Positions 4,381-6,469 of a stretch of 6,469 bases of DNA are shown piece by piece. The DNA is from Gemmatimonadota bacterium. GTDB lineage: Bacteria > Gemmatimonadota > Gemmatimonadetes > Gemmatimonadales > GWC2-71-9. A model generated the notes under the pieces. It was not told the origin of the DNA. It ran no database searches and saw nothing but the letters and a program-made list of their open reading frames with translations. The DNA lies in contig JANYCP010000283.1 of the NCBI GenBank assembly GCA_025360265.1, positions 1 to 6,469 on the forward strand, given 5' to 3'. Each line of letters starts with the position of its first letter. The first letter of the stretch is position 1. A program made the position numbers and the translations under genes.

Positions 4381-6469
4381 TTACGCCACCACGTAATTGA
4401 CCAACCGCCCCGGCACATACACCACCTTTCGAACGGTCACGCCACCGAGATGCTTCTTCACGTTCTCATCGCCTTCCGCGAGCTGCCGCACAGTCGCTTC
4501 ATCGGCGTCGCGCGCCACCGTCAGCGTGCCGCGCACCTTGCCATTGACCTGCACCACAACGGTGATCTCGTCGCTCTGGGTGAGCGCGTCGTCATAGGTC
4601 GGCCAGGTTGAATTGAACACCGATCGCCTGTGCCCGAGTCGCTCCCAGCATTCTTCGGCGAAATGTGGCGCGAGCGGTGCAATCATCTGCACCAATTCGG
4701 ATACCACGCGATGCTCAACACAATTCTGCTCACGCAGCGTGTTGACCAACTCCATCAGCGCGGCGATCGACGTGTTGTAGTGCAGCTCTTCCAGCCCGCT
4801 GGTGACGCGCTTCTTCGTCTGGTGCCACTTGATCAACACGTCCCGATGAATCTCGGCGTTCTTGCAATCCGGATGAATCGCTTCGGACACGAGATCCCAG
4901 ACGCGATCAAGAAAGCGACGGGGACCGCTGATGCCTGAGTCGCGGAAATCGCCACCTTCTTGGTAGGGTCCAAGAAACATGAGATAAGTGCGGAGCGTGT
5001 CGGCGCCCCAGCGGGCGATGTACTCGTCGGGGTTGATCACGTTCCCCTTCGACTTCGACATCTTGGCGCCTTCCTTGATGATCAGGCCATGCGCTCGAAA
5101 GCGCATGAACGGCTCTTCGAAGGAAAGCATGCCGGCATCGTGCAGGACCATCGTAATGAAGCGCGAGTAGAGCAGGTGCAGCACGGCATGCTCGTTACCG
5201 CCGATGTAGTTCGTAACCGGCAACCACTTCTTTGTGCGGGCTGCATCGAAGGCGCGATCGTTGAAGTCGGTGCTCGGATAGCGCAGGAAGTACCACGCGG
5301 AGTCGAGGAAGGTGTCGGACACGTCGGTCTCGCGCCGCGCCGGTCTGCCGCATTGCGGGCACGCGACGTGATACCAGTCGGTGTGGCGCGCGAGTGGCGA
5401 GACACCGGAGTCGTCCGGACGGAAGTCCTCGAGCTCCGGCAGAATGACCGGCAACTGATCTTCCGGCACTGGTACCGTACCGCACGCTTCGCAGTAGATG
5501 ATCGGAATCGGCGGGCCCCAGTAACGCTGGCGCGAGATACACCAGTCGTACAGCCGGAATTGCGTTTTCCGCCGGACCAGCTCATGTGCGTTGCTTTCCT
5601 GCGATTCCAGCGCGGCAACAATGGCGTCGCGGGCTTCGGCAGGAGACTGTCCGCTGAACCGGCCCGAGTTGACGACGTGATCCGTGGCCGAATCGCTGAC
5701 GTACGCTTCGTCGAGTGGCGTGTTGCCGTTGTCGTCTTTGCCGGCGATTACACGCACGACGGGTAGGTCGAACTTCTTCGCGAATTCAAAGTCGCGTTCG
5801 TCGTGGCCCGGCACGCCCATGATGGCGCCAGTGCCATAGTCCATCAGTACATAGTCGGCGATCCAGATCGGCAACGGCTTGGTAAACCCGTCGAGGGCTC
5901 CGAACGCACCGGTGAACACACCGGTCTTTTCCTTGTCGGCCACCTTGCGCGCGACCACGTCCTTGGCAGCGATTGACGCGCGGTAGGCGCTCACGGCGCC
6001 GCGGTGTTCGTCCGTGACGATCGCGTCCACCAATGGATGCTCTGGTGCCAGCACGATGAAGGTCGCGCCGAACAAGGTGTCGACCCGCGTGGTATATGCG
6101 GTGATCGAATGCACAACGGTTGGCTGCTTGCTGACCACCTGGAAGGAAAGTTCAGCGCCCTCGCTCTTCCCGATCCAGTTCTTTTGCGCCATCACCGTGG
6201 TATTCGACCAATCCATCTTGGCTCGGTCGTCGAGATTCTCCAGCAACCGCTTCGCGTAGTCCGTAATCCGGAAATACCACTGCTCGAGCACCCGCTGTTC
6301 GACCATCGCACCGCAGCGTTCACACGCGCCGGCAATCACCTGCTCGTTTGACAACACCGTCTTGTCGTTGGGGCACCAGTTGACTGCACCGTTCTTCTTG
6401 TACGCCAGGCCGCGCTTGTAGAGTTGCAGGAAGATCCACTGCGTCCATTTGTAGTAGGCGGGATCGGTG
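4381..6469 (-). CDS. leuS: Leucyl-tRNA synthetase, C-terminal 695 residues (5' end outside window)
   Basis: The open frame enters at the right edge (TDPAYYKWTQWIF...) and ends at TAA 4381-4383. Family length is about 800-880, so roughly the first 125 residues, including the HIGH motif, are missing. Seen in order: VNWCPNDKTVLSNEQV near the edge; the CP1 editing domain with TTRVDTLFGAT (threonine-rich motif) and GVPGHDERDFEFAKKF, including the conserved aspartate needed to clear mischarged tRNA; a zinc module with CEAC and CPQC pairs; DTFLDSAWYFLRY; the KMSKS loop (5050-5064) for ATP binding; the helical anticodon-binding domain (KWHQTKKRVTSGLEELHYNTSI in part); and the C-terminal domain ending VNYVVA. 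It charges tRNA-Leu in the cytoplasm. All visible catalytic motifs are intact. csaA follows after 10 bp. Confidence 0.97.
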   Translation of the reverse strand, partial: TDPAYYKWTQWIFLQLYKRGLAYKKNGAVNWCPNDKTVLSNEQVIAGACERCGAMVEQRVLEQWYFRITDYAKRLLENLDDRAKMDWSNTTVMAQKNWIGKSEGAELSFQVVSKQPTVVHSITAYTTRVDTLFGATFIVLAPEHPLVDAIVTDEHRGAVSAYRASIAAKDVVARKVADKEKTGVFTGAFGALDGFTKPLPIWIADYVLMDYGTGAIMGVPGHDERDFEFAKKFDLPVVRVIAGKDDNGNTPLDEAYVSDSATDHVVNSGRFSGQSPAEARDAIVAALESQESNAHELVRRKTQFRLYDWCISRQRYWGPPIPIIYCEACGTVPVPEDQLPVILPELEDFRPDDSGVSPLARHTDWYHVACPQCGRPARRETDVSDTFLDSAWYFLRYPSTDFNDRAFDAARTKKWLPVTNYIGGNEHAVLHLLYSRFITMVLHDAGMLSFEEPFMRFRAHGLIIKEGAKMSKSKGNVINPDEYIARWGADTLRTYLMFLGPYQEGGDFRDSGISGPRRFLDRVWDLVSEAIHPDCKNAEIHRDVLIKWHQTKKRVTSGLEELHYNTSIAALMELVNTLREQNCVEHRVVSELVQMIAPLAPHFAEECWERLGHRRSVFNSTWPTYDDALTQSDEITVVVQVNGKVRGTLTVARDADEATVRQLAEGDENVKKHLGGVTVRKVVYVPGRLVNYVVA

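Noticed and set aside
4960..5766. A 268-codon open frame on the plus strand opposite leuS
   Set aside because: It lies wholly inside conserved leuS sequence on the other strand and shows no domain.
6355..6357. GTG at 6357 as the leuS start
   Set aside because: Conserved LeuRS sequence continues upstream without a stop to the window edge, so this is an internal valine.

Overview
The window is a stretch of ordinary chromosome from a high-GC bacterium. No phage, plasmid, insertion-sequence or CRISPR signal was seen. Gemmatimonadota or a similar soil or freshwater lineage is a plausible source, judged from the style of the ECF sigma / zinc anti-sigma / PDZ operon. That assignment is an inference, because no rRNA gene is present.

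Layout, left to right. (1) The 3' end of a membrane PAP2-family phosphatase gene (+) and a small DUF983 membrane protein gene (-) converge on a near-perfect inverted array of the heptamer GATAGGA. That array supplies both stop codons. (2) A second heptamer-built hairpin (unit CGAGAGA/TCTCTCG) lies between DUF983 and a minus-strand operon, directly against the operon's last stop codon. (3) The operon, transcribed right to left, encodes an ECF sigma factor, a membrane anti-sigma factor with an H-x3-C-x2-C zinc motif and a periplasmic coiled coil (4-bp ATGA overlap), and a secreted coiled-coil/PDZ protein. (4) A divergent intergenic region of about 170 bp carries a possible sigma-gene -10 box and a third period-7 repeat (CAAGTCC, CACGCCC, CATGCCC) with a partial inverted counterpart. 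(5) A membrane-anchored SRPBCC-like protein gene (+) ends on the same CTAG tetranucleotide as the convergent csaA gene (-). (6) csaA follows leuS by 10 bp. leuS (leucyl-tRNA synthetase) fills the rest of the window and is cut at its 5' end by the window edge.

How the parts may work together. Sigma, anti-sigma and PDZ protein look like an envelope-sensing unit: a cytoplasmic zinc domain to hold sigma, one membrane helix, a periplasmic coiled coil, and a secreted partner that also has a coiled coil and PDZ folds but no visible protease domain. leuS-csaA is a translation/protein-quality pair. The least expected signal is non-coding: three intergenic regions each contain a different heptamer repeat with inverted arms, and at one site a variant unit is mirrored exactly in both arms.
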